From Micromussa lordhowensis (lineage: Eukaryota > Cnidaria > Anthozoa > Scleractinia > Lobophylliidae), in NCBI GenBank assembly GCA_964020085.1, contig OZ026607.1, positions 1,768,103 through 1,832,102 on the forward strand: a DNA stretch of 64,000 nucleotides, in the 5' to 3' direction. The translations under genes and the position numbers were made by a program. The notes beneath the pieces are model-generated. The model worked only from the letters and a program-made list of their open reading frames with translations. It was not told where the DNA came from and searched no databases. Below, one piece after another: positions 25,701 to 37,395 of this stretch (position 1 is the first letter of the stretch; every line of letters begins with the position of its first letter).

Positions 25701-28700
25701 GGAAGGTGTTTGAGACCAACTTTTTTGGAGTGCTGCGACTCACCAAAGCTGTACTTGCAAGCATGAAATCCAACAAAGGCGGGCACATCATTTGTGTCAC
25801 AAGCCTGGGGGGTATCTTTGGAACGCCCTTCAGTGGTGTTTATTGTGCTTCAAAGTTTGCAGTGGAAGGCCTTTTTGAGTCACTAGCTCCAATGCTCAGG
25901 AGTTTCAATGTGAGGTAGGCAGTATAGTTGTGGCACTGTACTATGGATAAGTGATACTTGCGTCTGAGTGTAGCATGGTAAAGTACAACTAGATTGTTTA
26001 TTAAATAATAAGAATGGCTTCTGGGCAAATAGTGTGTATTTGACTCTTCAGGGCCGTAGACAAAAAAAAAACATTATGACTGAGGCAATGCCCATTGTTA
26101 AATTCTCTTACTAAGTATTAACGGTGTTTATGATGACTCGAAAACAAAAAAATAATACCAAACAAATCTGACTTATGAAAGTCCCTCAGTTTACCTGTTG
26201 CTAGCTACAGCACTGCTCTTCTAGAATTGAAATGCTCTGTTGTCAGAATCCCTGAAGTATGTCCCCATGAACTCAAGCGAAAGACCTGGCCAGGGCTTGA
26301 ACCCAGACTGCTTGGTCCGAAGTCCAGCACACTAACCCTTAAACTACCTTGTCTCGCACTAGGGTGCTTCCTTATATAGGTTCCCTTGTGTATGTCCATG
26401 ATTGTTTATCTTTTATTTTATCATTTAACAGATGTTCGTTAATTGAACCTGGACCAGTTTCAACTTCTTTTGTTGCCAATTTATCCCACACTGCTGCAAG
26501 TGATGACAGCCATTTAGACGAGGAGACAAAACAGCTTTGGGACAACTATTCCAAAAAGATGCGAGCTGCCTTCACCACAATGGTTCAGACCCCGGATGAA
26601 GTCAGTCAGGTGATAATGGAGGCATTACTAGCTGACAAGCCTCACTTGAGGTACCAGACCAACAAGAATTATGCAGGAGCCACATCAAGCAAGCTAGCAG
26701 ACACTACTGGCGATGCATCCGTGGAACTAATGTATCAGCGTTTCTTCAATTAGATTTCTTGTTAACATGGAGTTAGAAAATTAGGACATTCTGTAACATT
26801 TCTGATAGCACATCTTCATAAATATGTCAACAACTTGTTTTTAAGCCACTTCTGAATGAACTATTTTAAATGTCACGATTATTAATTTCACTTTTGTGAT
26901 AATTTGCAGTTTAAAACACTCTGGGAGTTGTTTTACTGTTTCTTTCAATTGAGAAGATATATTAAACACTCAAGCCTGTCCTTCAAAAATACTCCACTGC
27001 ACATGGTATTTTCATATCGCAATGTGGTAAAACATGGTATATCATGCTTGATATATTACATAAGAAATTCATATCACTTTCAGTTTGTCAATCATGCAGC
27101 CACAGAAAAATTTAGTGGTGAAGAATTAAGATAATAGTGTTCATATTTAGCATATTGTTTTCCCCAAAATGTCCTCTTGCACTTGCACAAGTAATTATAA
27201 ATCTGACCCTTACATTACCTCCCACACAAGGCTTCACATTGGTTGCCATGACCCAACAAAGTTCTCATTCCCCCAGGGTCTGTCTACTTAGGAAAGCCGA
27301 TGACAAGTGCATTAGGTGACTCTGTCACACACAAACTGGTCTCCTTGACTTCATAAATTGCAAAATTGCCGTCTATTTCAGTTAAAACGGTCGTCAAATC
27401 AGCACAAGAATGATTGCTTTCCAGCGAAATGTGCCCAGAAAATTCCCATAAAATTGGACATAGTTTACCAGTCATTTTCAGTGGAATTTGCCTCGAAAAT
27501 TACTGTGAATTTCCACAAATTTGTCTTTGAAAAACCTGCAACTCAAGCAAAAGACCAGACTTCTCGTATATTTATTTTTTTAGGTTGGTACAGATTACAA
27601 AAAAAAAAACTAGAAGAAAAAATTTTGATTTACAACTTACTGAAGAATTTCATGTTGAGTGATTCCCATTTCACAAATCCAATAATTCTTGAATAATTTT
27701 TTCAAAACTTTCCCAGATTATTTCTGTAAATTTACCCCCATTTCAAAAGTTTCAGAATTTTAACATGAAATGCAAAGTGCTCATTGTATTACTTGAAGTA
27801 ACCTAAAGGTATACCTACATTTCCTTTCTGCAACATTTCAAGATCCGCTTCTTTGACTCCACGATGGCGAAGGAAGTCACACATCTGCAGTGAAACACAA
27901 GAAACATTCTGTCGGCTACAATGTCTGCAGAAGAACAATTCTCCTCAAGAGCATGCAACTTCAAGAAGCCCATCAAGGATGCTTGATTTTGGTAAAATAA
28001 TGCTAAAACACTATCTGGCATTCTATACATACAATGCATACTAAGAATTATGTATTGCAGCTGTATCCCTTTGGATGCATCTATTAGTCATGTGGAGTGA
28101 AGAGTTACTTGACTCTGAAGATCTGAACTGTCAGTCACCAATACAACAGCCATTTTGAATGGTTAACCTCATCTGGATTGTCACACTATATGGTAAAGGT
28201 AAAGTCTACATACAAGCCAAGTGGCCCATCAGGCTGGAGCTTATCCCGGTTTCAGTAGCATGAAGCGGCTAGGAGTATTTCTACTCCCCCCTGGATGGGA
28301 TGCTAGTCCATTGCAGGGTTACCCCCAGCATTAAATTCGCTGGTACCCATTTATACACCTGGGTGGAGAGAGGCACTGTGAAAGTCAAGTGTCTAGGGCT
28401 CGAACACGGACTGCTCGATCCAGAGTGCATTATCCATAAGGCCACCACACCTTCACGTCATGCTATATGAGCTATCCAACATACTTACTACTCTCCAATC
28501 ATATTCGCATTTTCTGAAAACTGATTGCACAGCTGCGGCTCCAGATTTCCAGCCTTCCAAGAATGCTTCCATCTTGCATCCTCTGAAGTATTTATCACTT
28601 GTACAACAATACTGCAGCCTTAACCTTTAAAAATAAACAGGAACAAAAGTTAAAATCTAATTGATTGAGAACATTAGATAAACACCAATGGTAGTGACTT

Positions 28701-31700
28701 TTGATCTCATATCAAATTCTACTTTTTTGTAGAATGAATTGGGTAGAAATTTGCTAGGAGAATCTTGCAGTCTATCAGAATTGTCACTTATTGTAGGGTC
28801 TTTTTCAATGTAACCCTTCAATTCCAAGTTTTTGTGCTTCTGTTTTAAAACAGATCTCGGCATAAAACCATTCATATCAACAATCATGAATTTTACATTC
28901 GACTTTTCATTGAATGGTTTGTATAAGGATTCACTTTGAAGTCAGGGCAAGAGGAACTTGTTAATGAATGGCTTATTGAAGGTTTACTTTAACAAAGAAA
29001 CATGTACTCAGGGCCGTAACCAGAAAAAAAATTTTGACTGAGGCAATGTCTATGAGTAACTTATGACTGAGGCAATCAGTCCATGGTTGAGTTCACTTCC
29101 TAGGTATTAGGCACTATAAACAACAAAAGCCAAAGAAATGACCGAGGCAAGTGCCTCGGTTGGCCTGTTACTAGCTATGGCGCTGGTACTGTGAAATGGA
29201 TTGGGGAATAACTGTTAATAAGTCTTTTTTTTTTTGCAATTTCCATGATCAGTATTGCAATGTGATCAGAATGCATTGACGTAAATTGTACACATTGGAA
29301 GCATGATTCCCTAACAATACACCTCTCTTTGACCAATAAGTTTGTTTCAATTGAATAATTTGTAAGAAAACATTGTTTTTTTAAGCATGCCTGCCTAATT
29401 AATCAAAGTTGAATACGCTGTCACAGTAATTGTTGTCTAAGGATTTAATTGAAAGGTATTCAGCATATTTCCTGGTACTGACTTGATATTTAGAGAACTA
29501 TGCCCCTATGACCTCTGCAACTCTTTGAATCCAAAACCCTTTGGAAGTTTCAGGTTTATAATTTTGAACATCACCTTTTGTTTTTAAGTTCTTCATCGGT
29601 TGGTTTAAAGGTGTAGGGCTCATGCTGAAAGAGAACAGGAAAACTACAGCTGAAAACAAGAGTTGACAAATGTATTTATAAGTAGTAAATAACCATGATA
29701 TGGGAATAGCACCTGAGAAGGAGGATAAGAAGAATGTCGCAGCTGGGACAGCTAAGGGAAGGGAGAGTAGGGGGTCTGAACTTCCTGTTCCTACACCTGA
29801 TTCTGTCTGCGAGAAACTTCTGATTCCTAACTCGTTGCAAGTGGTTCTCTCCTCTTGGTGCTTCTCCTATTGCAGAACACAATGCTGCAAAATGTTTCCC
29901 CTTTTCCATGAGTCCTACTACATTGGTAATTCTACTCCCTCTCATCTTTTCTACTGTCGCCCATACTGTAAACACGCTCTTTGGTTCCAAGTACCTGTCT
30001 CCTATTTCTCTCAGGTTAGCCAAAAGATACCAAGAAGTGGCAGCACACAATGTGTTATTTTCTTGCGCTGTCTCATGAGTATTTACCTCTTACATCCCCA
30101 CACTTGTTTCACTAGAGACAATTGATCTGTTCAGACTTCAGCAAATATTGTATCTTGCTACGTATTTACCGGTAATTGTTAGCACATTAAGATCTGTTTT
30201 TTTAGTCATAAAAGTGGGCCCTGCATGGTGAAGAACCTGGGCTATGAACTAAAACACGTTCACTCATCCAAGGCTACCATGTTATAATTGCAGTGAAGGG
30301 AATGATAAATTCCCTAGTTCAATAATTTACCCGTGATACAGGTCGTCCAATCATATGTCTCCATGCAGCTGTCCCATACAATTTTCCTTCATGAACTGAG
30401 AGGAACCCTGCTAGTTCCTTAGCTGAACGTTTCCAAAGTGTTTGACGCCGCTCAGGAGAAAGCCAGTGCTGTCGCTGTTAGTAGTATACATAGAGGAATA
30501 TAAATGAGAATGTTACTTCATAATATAAATAGAAAAACTAAAAGCCTATCAAGGATAAAAGACATCATAAAACACAGGATAATGTAATTCAAGAGATTTC
30601 ATTGGCTTACCCATCATGGGTTACGATCCATTATACCATGCCCTACAAATATGGTAAGTGTATGCATGATTTTTGGGGGAGTTTTATTGTTATTTTTAGT
30701 TTTGTTTTCCACTTGCTTGTTGGATATGAGATGATTACAGTCAACTCGACACTACGTGCCTTATTGGCTATCTTCCATGTCATGTCCAATGTGCACTCTT
30801 GGAATAAACATTAAATATATTGTACTAGGTTGTTTGAATACTAACCTGGTTGTTTAACATACTCAGTGTTTTAACCAGCCATTCCTCACGAACCATTAAC
30901 CTTCGTTGACAAATGTCATTGTGTTTTGGAGAATATCTCCATGTTACATCCACAGCCTTTTAAACAAGATTGAATTATTTTAATGAACAACATAACCTCA
31001 TAACCTTACTTTGATTTACAATTTAATTTTTTGTACATTTTTCAGGCCACGAGGTCAAGAAAATTAAGAAAATAATTAACCAGGATATTATCTCAGATGT
31101 AGTGGATGCTACTCGAAAAAGTGTTGATTGGGGAAGCCCCACCTTGTGATCCAAACTCTTGCCCTTTTATGTTTTGACAGAAAGGTAATCCTTTAACTAT
31201 CCCTTTTAGAAAATGGTACTCTTTTCACCTACTCTTGAAATAAACTTACTAAATGTCAGTTTTTTCCTAAACTTTTCTCAGTGAATGGCTTGAACCCTGG
31301 AGTACATCAGAGTGTAGTTTGTAGAGTGTGATCGTCTGGGTGAGGGTAGTTCTGAAAACTTGAACGGAAGTCAACTTCAGAGTCAGTTGAATAGTCTTTT
31401 AACACCATTGACTGACAAACACTATTCACTTGACTCTGAAGGTGACTTCTACTCAGACTGTCAAAATGTCAGTCACCAACTGAACAACTGTTCTTTTCAG
31501 AACTACCCTCACCTGGGTGATCACACTATACAAACTATTAACCTTTTCATTCCTTCACTTCATCGATACACACTCTACTGTATACCCATTGCAGCCACTC
31601 CAACCCAAAAGGGTGCCCTCTCTTTGATTAATTCATTATATCAGGTATCCCATAGAGAACTAGAATTAACAGTACAGCACAAAATACCTCTTCATGGTTG

Positions 31701-34194
31701 AAAGCAATAATGTAAGACAATTTCTTGTTCATGGCCCGTTCATACAGATAATTTTCATCACTGTCACAGTGAATCCATCTTTGCTGGGCATCTGAGTAAA
31801 CCTCCACCCACACATGATCTGTCCAGTCTGTGACATGACGCACTTCAAAACCCATGGAACGGAGTATCAAGGCCTTACAGTTAGCAAATTCACCACATCT
31901 GCCACGGCGAGTCTCTATACAAGGAGATAAAATGGTGATGTCATGCAGGGGTTTCATAAAGGGCTGGCATGGGTACCAGGAAAATTGGCCGGCTGTGAGG
32001 ATGATTTTCCCACTCGGCTTGGCCATCTAGAAGAAAGTTTTTCTTATAAAAAAGTTCAGTTCAAACATTTTGGCCGCTTGTGAAAACCACTTGACCTCCT
32101 GCTGAAAATGTTCATGAAACCCCTGGTTATGTCGTGTCTGACTAGTGTCTTCTGGTACTTCGATTGAATAATTTACTCTACAAAGTAAGAGATACATGAA
32201 ACAGTGCTGAACATGAAGCTTACCCAACAACTTTCCTGGATGGTTGTATCTTGGGAATCTCTCGTCTTTCAAGCACTTTGGACATTTAAAACCTTCCACT
32301 CTCCCAGCTTGCCATCTAAGATCCTCAGCAGTTGGTTGCACAGGTCCAGTGGCTTCTGTTTTAGTGCCACAATTTGCACAAACTGGTTTGTCCAGCCAGT
32401 GGAAGAACGTACCTGAAAAGAGGGATTGATTTCAGCTGTAATCACTCAATATTTTGCAGTACCAAATAAAATAATATCCTATTTATTTTTGAGGTGAACA
32501 AAATTTATATAGGATCTATCCATCTGTCCATCTACCTTCAAAAAGTATCTCTAGAACACTTAATTAAGGACAATCAGCAATTAAACACCACGCCTCAGAC
32601 ATATACAGGGCTATCATTAAGTTTTGATTCACCTGTAGCCTCAATAGACACACCTGCAGCAAATTATATCAACTACAGGCAAGTTCATCCGTAACGACTA
32701 GGGCCCATCCAGCATGCTCAACCGTAACAGGTGCTACAGGTTATGGCCCTTGTTAGCCGCTTTGCATAATGTATGATTTTGGTTAAAAATGTACCGTGGT
32801 CAGTATAAAATAACTAAATAATAATTAATTATAATTACAAAATAAATTAGAAAATATGAGAATTCCTACCAAACCATCGAGCAACCTCTAAAAACAAGCA
32901 GTCCTTTTCATCCACTCCATCCTGTCTGTTCTCTTGGCTTTTTTCACTAGCCTCCTTTGCTTTCTGTTTTAATTCAGACACTGGCATAACACTGAGTGCT
33001 TCTTGCTGCAAGGATGGGTCCTCATAGTGAAACACACCATGTCCCAATGATTGCAGTCTTCCATAAAACACTCTCTCATTCTGTTTAAATTAGCAACAAA
33101 AGAAATTTTGTTGCAGTGTTGAAAATTAAATTTTGATAGCATTCCCCCTTTGGGCAAGTGACTCTCAAAATGCACTCGCCTGGAGTAATTTTCACTTGCC
33201 GTCCTCTGTTACAAAACAACAACGTATTACCATTTGCATATTTAGCTTGAGCACATTTTTAGAGCCATTGGCATTCTGAACAGACCTAGACAATTGCGAA
33301 TTCATTTTTGACTAAATTAGTTGGGCATCTCAAAAGCTAAAAAAAGGTAAAAGCACTGGTCTAGAGATATCCTTGCCAAAATGGAAAATGAAATGGAGTG
33401 TTATCAATATTCAAGTCAAAACAATTTCCCCAAAGTGAAATCGCTAAACAGGCGAGTGATAGATGACTTGTACTCACACTACACTTTTCACACTTGTATT
33501 GGTGAGCGCTAATTTACGACACTGCATTGGCATCATACATTGATTGTTTGTTCAATGCTAGTGGGCGAATTGTCCTTTAAAAAACCACGGATCTTGTAAA
33601 ATATGTGTAAAAATTTCACAGGTCTCATGGTCTCATGTTCCTAGCGGTTAATGTATGTCTCGCAGTCTCACTTTTTTGCAAGGCTAACAAAGCCTCAAAG
33701 TCATGATCTATTTGTTTTGTTTATTTATAAATGACGTCTGAATGTCTTGCACTTGTCTTTGAAACACTTTGAAGTCTCGGTCTTGCAATAGAAAAAGTCA
33801 AAATGTCTAAGGCTAGCAAAGAAAAATGCCAGTCTCACCATCTTATAAAGTTTCATAGGTTCTACTATTCCCCAACCCCTTATCAAGCTGGTGCTAATCT
33901 GCTTTCCTAGCATGAAGCTACTAATAAATAGTTTTTCCACTCCTCCCTGAATGAGATACTAGTCCAAGGCTTCCGCAAGTGCATGCATTAACATACATAA
34001 AATTACAGAGTCTTCACTGTTTACTTACAAATTAAATTAAAAAATAATATCTCTCTCTTTACAAAATTAAAATATTTTCTTCAGAAAATTGAAAGTTCTT
34101 TCTATAATAAAATTTAATCAATAAATTATAAGTTAGGATTTTTTAAAACATCATACCTCAGCTTCGTACTGTGCCACCAATAGTGAAGCCATCA
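22719..34194 (-). CDS. NGLY1-like: Peptide:N-glycanase-like paralogue A, lacking thioredoxin and PUB domains
   Basis: Ten coding exons splice in phase to 490 aa: 34159-34194, 32870-33080, 32224-32412, 31688-31914, 30846-30956, 30331-30474, 29575-29624, 28489-28624, 23745-23931, 22719-22900, all with GT/AG ends. The family removes N-glycans from misfolded glycoproteins in the cytosol. A zinc site (CANC, CPKC) precedes the transglutaminase-type core with Cys (GRCGEFANC), His (TDHVWVEVY) and Asp (WIHCD). The C-terminal PAW domain ends near [13 protein letters not shown]. Relative to copy B the core exon is 15 nt shorter: five residues, including the second cysteine pair after HCDS, are absent. 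The first exon encodes only 12 residues, so thioredoxin and PUB are missing. The largest intron holds a nested dehydrogenase gene. Upstream exons beyond 34194 were not found but cannot be excluded. Confidence 0.82.
23122..23290. repeat. Dispersed GGGCCGTAACCAG-type repeat, copy 1
   Basis: A degenerate unit of about 160 bp: GGGCCTCAACCAGAAAAAA, a CCTAGGTATTTAGC middle, then TGACTGAAGCAAGTGTCTTG. The same layout recurs at 26050-26215 and 29010-29190. It lies in the last intron of glycanase copy A. Class unknown; no terminal repeats or coding capacity seen. Confidence 0.6.
24381..26753 (+). CDS. Classical short-chain dehydrogenase (RDH8/HSD17B1-like)
   Basis: Three exons, 24381-24645, 25641-25914 and 26432-26753, splice in phase with GT/AG ends to 286 aa. 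An NAD(P)-dependent oxidoreductase of the subfamily that includes retinol dehydrogenase 8 and 17-beta-hydroxysteroid dehydrogenase 1. Cofactor motif TGCSTGIG is at residues 9-16, NNAG at 90-93 (created across the first splice), and the catalytic Ser143, Tyr156 and Lys160 (YCASK) are present. The C-terminal exon begins [11 protein letters not shown], the usual post-catalytic PG motif. The start at 24381 (ACAAACATGG) fits a eukaryotic context. The gene lies wholly inside the 23,932-28,488 intron of glycanase copy A, on the opposite strand. Substrate (retinoid or steroid) cannot be decided. Confidence 0.88.
26050..26215. repeat. Dispersed GGGCCGTAACCAG-type repeat, copy 2
   Basis: GGGCCGTAGACAAAAAAAAA, ATGACTGAGGCAATGCCCAT, a CTAAGTATTAACGGTG middle and a TTGCTAGCTACAGCACTG end match copies 1 and 3. 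It lies in the second intron of the dehydrogenase. Confidence 0.6.
26255..26365 (-). repeat. tRNA-like SINE fragment
   Basis: On the minus strand the segment reads like a tRNA-derived promoter: an A-box-like TAGTTTAAGGGTTAGTGTGC and a B-box GGGTTCAAGCCC about 35 bases later. It lacks a plausible full cloverleaf, so I read it as a SINE head, not a tRNA gene. It sits in the second dehydrogenase intron. Confidence 0.5.
27819..27884 (-). other. Candidate 22-codon cassette exon in glycanase copy A
   Basis: A 66-nt open segment is flanked by TTTCACTGCAG and GTAGGTAT and is phase 0 at both ends, so it could be spliced between the 28489-28624 and 23745-23931 exons without shifting frame. It would add [20 protein letters not shown] and two more residues, a compact helical stretch. 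Nothing similar was found in copy B. It may be an alternative exon, part of an unrelated gene, or chance. Confidence 0.3.
28193..28456 (-). repeat. tRNA-derived SINE copy 1
   Basis: On the minus strand it begins with a tRNA-like head (A-box region GTGGCCTTATGGATAATGCA, B-box GTGTTCGAGCCC) and ends in a CTTTACCTTTACC tail. The body includes CATCCCATCCAGG and a CTTCATGCTACTGAAACC-type core shared with 48855-49230 and 59002-59297. An imperfect 13-bp target duplication flanks it (28180-28192 and 28457-28469, 11 of 13 identical). Confidence 0.75.
29010..29190. repeat. Dispersed GGGCCGTAACCAG-type repeat, copy 3
   Basis: The best-kept copy: GGGCCGTAACCAG, TTTTGACTGAGGCAATGTC, TCCTAGGTATTAGGC, AAATGACCGAGGCAAGTGCC and GTTACTAGCTATGGCGCTGG. 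It lies between the 28489-28624 and 29575-29624 exons of copy A. Confidence 0.65.
30590..30790. repeat. Dispersed TTGTTGGATATGAGATGATT repeat, copy 1
   Basis: TTCATTGGCTTACCCATCAT, CATTATACCATGCCCTACAA, ATGCATGATTTTTGGG and TTGTTGGATATGAGATGATT appear in the same order at 35890-36160. No coding capacity. Intronic in glycanase copy A. Confidence 0.6.
31319..31533. repeat. 215-bp element with about 38-bp terminal inverted repeats
   Basis: The left end GAGTGTGATCGTCTGGGTGA is mirrored by the right end TCACCTGGGTGATCACACTA, and GGGTAGTTCTGAAAA by TTTTCAGAACTACCC. The interior repeats ACTTGACTCTGAAG. A degraded relative lies near 28100-28180. Non-autonomous DNA-transposon-like; superfamily not determined. 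Intronic in copy A. Confidence 0.65.
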
Positions 34195-35889
34195 CATATC
34201 ACCTTTGAGGTCATGTTAAAAAAATAATAATTATAACTACATCACTGTCCATTATTAATGGCCAAAACCAATTGATATGGCATTAAGCTTTGCAAATTTC
34301 ACCTTTTGATTAACTCTTTTCAGGGCAATGCCTTTCAGTGTGTATTTTCTTACTCGTCAATGCTAGTTTTGTCTGACTTTGATTCTAAACTGAAATTTGA
34401 CTCTAGCTTAAAGGCAGTGACGTGACAAAATCTAAAAATAAGCTAGTGTTAAAAGCTAAAATAAAATCAATGTAAAGTTACAAAACTGGAATCTTATACA
34501 CGTAAGTGTACACTTGCCAAAAACTGAAATTAAAATCTAAATGTGCAAAGTTGAAATCTAGAAGTTAAATTCTGAACAATGACATACAAAATATAAACGC
34601 CGAAAAAGAAGCTACGCTAGCATTTATCAGAAAAGTTAAATATTAAAGCTAACCAAAAATGATTTCACGACACCACTGAAGTAATACTCAACTTTCCAGA
34701 GAAAATACTGATATCGCCTATTAAAATTGCAAAATATATTCTGTCCAAGGTAGGTACAAATGAAGGCATTTTTAAAAGTTTCTTTTTAATATATAGGATA
34801 ATTACTTCAAAGCGAGCCACAACTTTTCGGCTGTTTAGCCACATAACTCCGCAGGATAAAAACGTTTACAAGTACTGTTTGTCTACGTAAAATCATGCAT
34901 CAATTGCTGTATACAAATCTATTCCGACACCAATAGGCAATACGGTCTAGATGTTTTGGTCACTGTCTGGCTGTTCGTGAACCAGCCTGGCGAGCAAATA
35001 AACGAACTAAGATCAAGATTATACACACCAGGTAGCAATGTAAAAGCTAACATATATCGTGTCAAGTGTCCAATAATACTCACAAACAAAAGATTTTTTT
35101 AGCCCAACAATCGTACAAGGTTTCCGATGCCATTAGCTTTTTCTGTATACATGCATACATGAAGTACAGAGCATTTTTCAATATGGCCGCAGCATTAGCT
35201 AACTGTGGGCCCAGATCATTACAGGAGGGTTAGGTGTCGGGTTAGGTAGGGTAGGGAGAAAGTAAGGTTAAAAGCGATAAACTAAGAAAATACAAATTGC
35301 GTACAAGGACTGTCAACTGTTTCTAAAAATATCCAAATACTATACCATGGCAGAGTTTTTTTTTCAAAACAAACCCGAACAAAAGGTACAGACAGCAGAA
35401 AAGTCACAGCAAGTTTAAGATAGTGATGATGAGATCTAAATTATAAAACGACAATTTTGGGTTTTACAAACATGTTTCAACAAAAACGTTAGACTTCACA
35501 CCGCCTTTTCGCAGCATGTACGAAAACCGAAACAAGAAAACGAAAGCACCAAAACGAAACAAGCGAAACCACTGGAAAGACCAAAACGAAACGACCAAAA
35601 CGAAGCCACCAAAACAACCAAAACCGGCGAAACTAGAGACTATGATCTATTCTCTTGACCGAAACGAGTGAAAGAGTAAATAAAGTAAGAAAAACAAAAT
35701 GGATGCCCTAGCACAGGGAGCATACAATCTTGTTGAAAAGGATGAGAGTGGTTAAAGCAACTAGGGATGAAAAGAATATATAGACAGGTTGAGTAAATGG
35801 CGGTAAGCAATTGTTAGTTTAACGCCCTAATAAGGAAATCTGGTTATTTGCGCTTCAATAACTGTTGTTATTAAAAACTGGATCATTAG

Positions 35890-36046
35890 ATAATGCAATT
35901 CGAGAGTTTTCATTGGCTTAGCCATCATGGTATATGAGCCATTATACCATGATCTACAAAAATGGCGAGCGTATGCATGATTTTTTGGGCCTTTTTATTT
36001 TAATTGTAGTCTAGTTTTCTATATTTTGAGGGCGTTTTTAATAAAA

Positions 36047-36083
<37 letters not shown>

Positions 36084-36087
36084 TAAG

Positions 36088-36159
<72 letters not shown>

Positions 36160-36160
36160 A
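35890..36160. repeat. Dispersed repeat copy 2 with a 105-bp inverted repeat
   Basis: Contains the same ordered blocks as 30590-30790. At its end TTATTCCACTCGCGCTTGTT (from 36050) is mirrored by AACAAGCGCGAGTGGAATAA (to 36154), with GGATATGAGATGATT inverted as well, leaving a loop around GGCGCGTAGCGCC. Confidence 0.7.
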
Positions 36161-36273
36161 ATTATTCTCTCATATGAAAAGGTCAGGGATGCTTGTCGGA
36201 AAATTTGAAAAAATCATGGTATCAAAAAAAAACTGCCCAATCATTGGTGAACATGCTGCTGTCAAATTTGCGG

Positions 36274-36551
36274 CATAATAGGTTACCATAGCAACAATAT
36301 GACCTGCTAAAAACACCCTTAATTTTAGCTTTAAGGGCTTATAACCAAAAAACTAGTTTGGTGACCCCTATTTTTATTATCGAATTATGATATTTTTTTA
36401 AACGTTGCAAAAAATAGGATCTTATCATACTTATCATAATTCGATAATAAAAACTAGGGGTCACCGAGCTCGTATTTTAGTTATACGCGCTTTGAGCTAA
36501 AATTAAGGGTGATTTTAGCAGATAATATTGTTGCTATGGTAACCTGTTATG
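36274..36551. repeat. Foldback element, about 280 bp
   Basis: CATAATAGGTTACCATAGCA at the left is mirrored by TGCTATGGTAACCTGTTATG at the right; CACCCTTAATTTTAGCT and AGGGGTCACC also occur inverted. The arms extend nearly to the centre. Confidence 0.7.
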
Positions 36552-36834
36552 TAAAATAGATGATTGCAGCTTGTTTACCAATGATTGGGGATTTGTATGA
36601 TACCATTTTTGTAGCATCACTTGTTAAACAATGGCGTTATTCATCCGTTAGAAAAGTACTGAAAACTGTTGCCAACCTCCTTAAAACAGAGCTTCCGCCG
36701 TTCAGGAAAGGAGTTCGCACTAGTAAACCGGACTAGAAATCGAGCCTAAAAACGGAAATAAGTGTATTACTTCTTCGAGTACACCCCAAAATATACTTTG
36801 ATAACTAAAATAGAGGCGTTTCATCATAGTTACC

Positions 36835-37062
36835 TTAAAGACCCGTTTTCACAGGCGATTTTTGTCGCGGCAACTCGATGCAATTTTTGTGGCGCGAAAG
36901 TTGCAACTTCAAAATCGCACGGGTAAACCAGGTGCGATTTTCAGTGCGATTTGTCGCCTATCGCAGGGGTTTCGAACATGTTCGAAACTTGATGCAACTT
37001 CAGCGCGACAAAAATTGCACCGAGTTGCCGCGACAAAAATCGCCTGTGTAGACGGGCCTTAA
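36835..37062. repeat. TTAA-flanked TIR element (piggyBac-like MITE)
   Basis: TTAA at 36835-36838 and 37059-37062 flank about 40-bp inverted repeats: CACAGGCGATTTTTGTCGCG left and CGCGACAAAAATCGCCTGTG right. TTAA target duplication is characteristic of piggyBac. There is no transposase; the short frames inside are TIR shadows. Confidence 0.75.
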
Positions 37063-37269
37063 GTGAGACCGGAATCCTTGTGAAATAATTCAAAACCCTG
37101 CGATATTTATCGGTGTCGTCGGTTTCTTTCATCGAGTCTCCTCACCTACGAGAGACGACGAGAAACTTCGACGTTTTCATATCAACATATGGGAGCCCCC
37201 TCACATGGTACCTCATTTCTGTCAAGGTTGGTCACCAAGAACTTGTCCCTGTGGCTTGCTACAGGGGAA

Positions 37270-37273
37270 TAAT

Positions 37274-37307
<34 letters not shown>

Positions 37308-37395
37308 TCTATGAGGAGTATTACAAGATAATTTGATTTTATCAACTGAGTTGATAATGTGAATTGGCCCAGTAAAGAGATTCGAAAGCTATACT
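37270..37395. repeat. Widespread AAGTTTCTAAAGAAAC / TTATCAACTGAGTTGATAA module, copy 1
   Basis: AAGTTTCTAAAGAAACTG, GTATTACAAGATAATTTG and TATCAACTGAGTTGATAATG, then GTAAAGAGATTCGAAAGC. Related sequence occurs inverted at 43530-43665 and again at 54192-54372. Probably a piece of a larger retroelement common in invertebrates; I cannot name the family. Confidence 0.5.

Noticed and set aside
26255..26365. Functional tRNA gene on the minus strand
   Set aside because: A- and B-box-like motifs are present but no complete cloverleaf could be drawn; SINE head preferred.
29676..30125. Overlapping frames on both strands (124 and 141 aa)
   Set aside because: Intronic in glycanase copy A, with a look of old repeat sequence and no conserved domain that I can place.
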